From a candidate division Hyd24-12 bacterium UBA5074 (lineage in GTDB: Bacteria; Fermentibacterota; Fermentibacteria; Fermentibacterales; Fermentibacteraceae), in NCBI GenBank assembly GCA_002414865.1, contig DIAQ01000067.1, positions 967 through 8,196 on the forward strand: DNA of 7,230 bases, in the 5' to 3' direction. Below are positions 6,834 through 7,230 of the stretch, piece after piece. The notes under the pieces were generated by a model, which saw only the letters and a program-made list of their open reading frames with translations, searched no databases and was not told where the DNA came from. Each line of letters begins with the position of its first letter. Position 1 is the stretch's first letter. The position numbers and the translations under genes were made by a program.

Positions 6834-6862
6834 AGGCTAAGGCGGGGGAACCGCGGCGTCAA
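6834..6862 (-). promoter_or_regulatory. Candidate sigma70-type promoter of the lipoprotein-ABC operon
   Basis: On the minus strand TTGACG (6862-6857) is followed by 17 bases and TAGCCT (6839-6834). The -35 box matches consensus at five of six positions. The -10 box keeps the first two and the last bases. Transcription would begin near 6827, leaving a leader of about 28 bases before the ATG at 6799. The -10 box is weak, so this is tentative. Confidence 0.4.
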
Positions 6863-6890
6863 CATCGTCGCAGCACGGCTTCCTGCGGTA

Positions 6891-6919
6891 TTGACAGTAC
6901 CGGGGGCCGTTCGTATCTA
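6891..6919 (+). promoter_or_regulatory. Candidate promoter of the tRNA operon
   Basis: A perfect TTGACA (6891-6896) is followed by a 17-base spacer and TATCTA (6914-6919), with tRNA-Thr starting 13 bases further on. The segment after the -10 (6921-6930) is GC-rich, the kind of discriminator seen at stringently controlled stable-RNA promoters. The -35 is flanked by the inverted repeat CGGTA / TACCG (6886-6890, 6898-6902). Position and a consensus -35 make this the best promoter in the window; the -10 is imperfect. Confidence 0.6.
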
Positions 6920-6932
6920 TGCGATTCGCGTC

Positions 6933-7008
6933 GCTGGCGTAGCTCAATCGGCAGAGCAGCGGATTTGTAATCCGCAGGTTATGGGTTCAACTCCCTTCGC
7001 CAGCTCCA
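6933..7008 (+). tRNA. tRNA-Thr, anticodon TGT
   Basis: A 76-base cloverleaf. The acceptor stem GCTGGCG (6933-6939) pairs fully with CGCCAGC (6998-7004). The D stem is GCTC/GAGC. The anticodon stem GCGGA/TCCGC encloses the loop TTTGTAA with TGT at 6966-6968, which reads ACA and other ACN threonine codons. The T loop is TTCAACT. The discriminator T and CCA (7006-7008) are encoded. The second base pair of the T stem is a T-T mismatch (6982 with 6996). It is the first of three tRNAs in the order of E. coli thrU-tyrU-glyT. Confidence 0.96.
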
Positions 7009-7034
7009 GTTTCCGAAATAGCGGGAGTACCTGT

Positions 7035-7121
7035 GGCGAGGTTCCCGAGCGGTCAAAGGGGGCAGACTGTAAATCTGTTGGCTCTACGCCTTCGGTGGTT
7101 CGAATCCACCCCTCGCCACCA
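7035..7121 (+). tRNA. tRNA-Tyr, anticodon GTA
   Basis: An 87-base type II tRNA. The acceptor stem GGCGAGG (7035-7041) pairs with CCTCGCC (7111-7117), followed by discriminator A and encoded CCA (7119-7121). The anticodon loop CTGTAAA carries GTA at 7069-7071. The long variable arm after the anticodon stem has a GGC/GCC stem (about 7079-7093), the mark of bacterial tRNA-Tyr. The T arm is GGTGG-TTCGAAT-CCACC. It lies 26 bases after tRNA-Thr, probably in the same transcript. Confidence 0.97.
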
Positions 7122-7140
7122 CTTCTCCCGGGTTGCCGGG

Positions 7141-7217
7141 GCGGGAATAGCTCAGCTGGCTAGAGCATCAGCCTTCCAAGCTGAGGGTCGCGGGTTCGAA
7201 TCCCGTTTCCCGCTCCA
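7141..7217 (+). tRNA. tRNA-Gly, anticodon TCC
   Basis: A 77-base cloverleaf. The acceptor stem GCGGGAA (7141-7147) pairs with TTCCCGC (7207-7213), followed by discriminator T and encoded CCA (7215-7217). The anticodon stem TCAGC/GCTGA holds the loop CTTCCAA with TCC at 7175-7177, reading GGA and GGG. The T arm is GCGGG-TTCGAAT-CCCGT. It lies 19 bases after tRNA-Tyr. The last 13 bases of the window after it are GC-rich and show no feature of their own. Confidence 0.97.
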
Positions 7218-7230
7218 TCCCGGGCGGGGG

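Noticed and set aside
6549..7163. Plus-strand open frame running into the tRNA genes
   Set aside because: It crosses the promoter region and two tRNAs, and its product has no domain, so it is chance.
1..7230. CRISPR array, insertion sequence, integrase or attachment site, including at the tRNA 3' ends
   Set aside because: No regularly spaced repeats, transposase or recombinase motifs, or duplicated tRNA 3' segments were seen.

Overview
The window is a GC-rich (roughly two-thirds G+C by eye) bacterial chromosome segment, densely coded, with short gaps and several overlapping genes. Three things point to Bacteria: a Thr-Tyr-Gly tRNA cluster with encoded CCA ends in the order known from the E. 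coli tufB operon, a predicted lipoprotein signal peptide, and a MacB/FtsX-type ABC permease with a LolD-like ATPase. Frequent AGG arginine codons and a TTG start make an enteric host unlikely. A diderm from a poorly sampled high-GC lineage would fit, but the sequence does not fix the phylum.

Region 1 (1-3998, + strand) reads as one operon. It holds the C-terminal part of thiamine-monophosphate kinase (thiL, cut by the window edge), an M42-family metallo-aminopeptidase whose ATG overlaps the thiL stop, an 85-base gap with two tandem hairpins and a strong ribosome binding site, then tldD and tldE (pmbA). TldD carries the HExxxH zinc motif and TldE lacks it, so they should form the usual catalytic/non-catalytic heteromeric protease. 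With the M42 enzyme this looks like a small peptide-processing or peptide-disposal unit. No RiPP precursor gene is visible.

Region 2 (3999-4029) is a 31-base convergent gap with a GC hairpin that may terminate transcription from both sides.

Region 3 (4030-6799, - strand) is a compact three-gene operon, read lipoprotein, then ABC ATPase, then ABC permease. The two ABC genes overlap by 14 bases. The permease has one N-terminal membrane helix, a large extracytoplasmic domain and three C-terminal helices. The lipoprotein is of unrecognised family.

Region 4 (6800-7230) is a divergent promoter region followed by tRNA-Thr(TGT), tRNA-Tyr(GTA) and tRNA-Gly(TCC) on the + strand. A candidate sigma70-type promoter with a TTGACA -35 box lies just upstream. 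By synteny a second tRNA-Thr and tuf would be expected beyond the right edge.

I see no mobile element, CRISPR array or clear novel system. The items most worth a second look are the M42-TldD-TldE grouping, the uncharacterised lipoprotein-ABC operon and the tandem hairpins before tldD.
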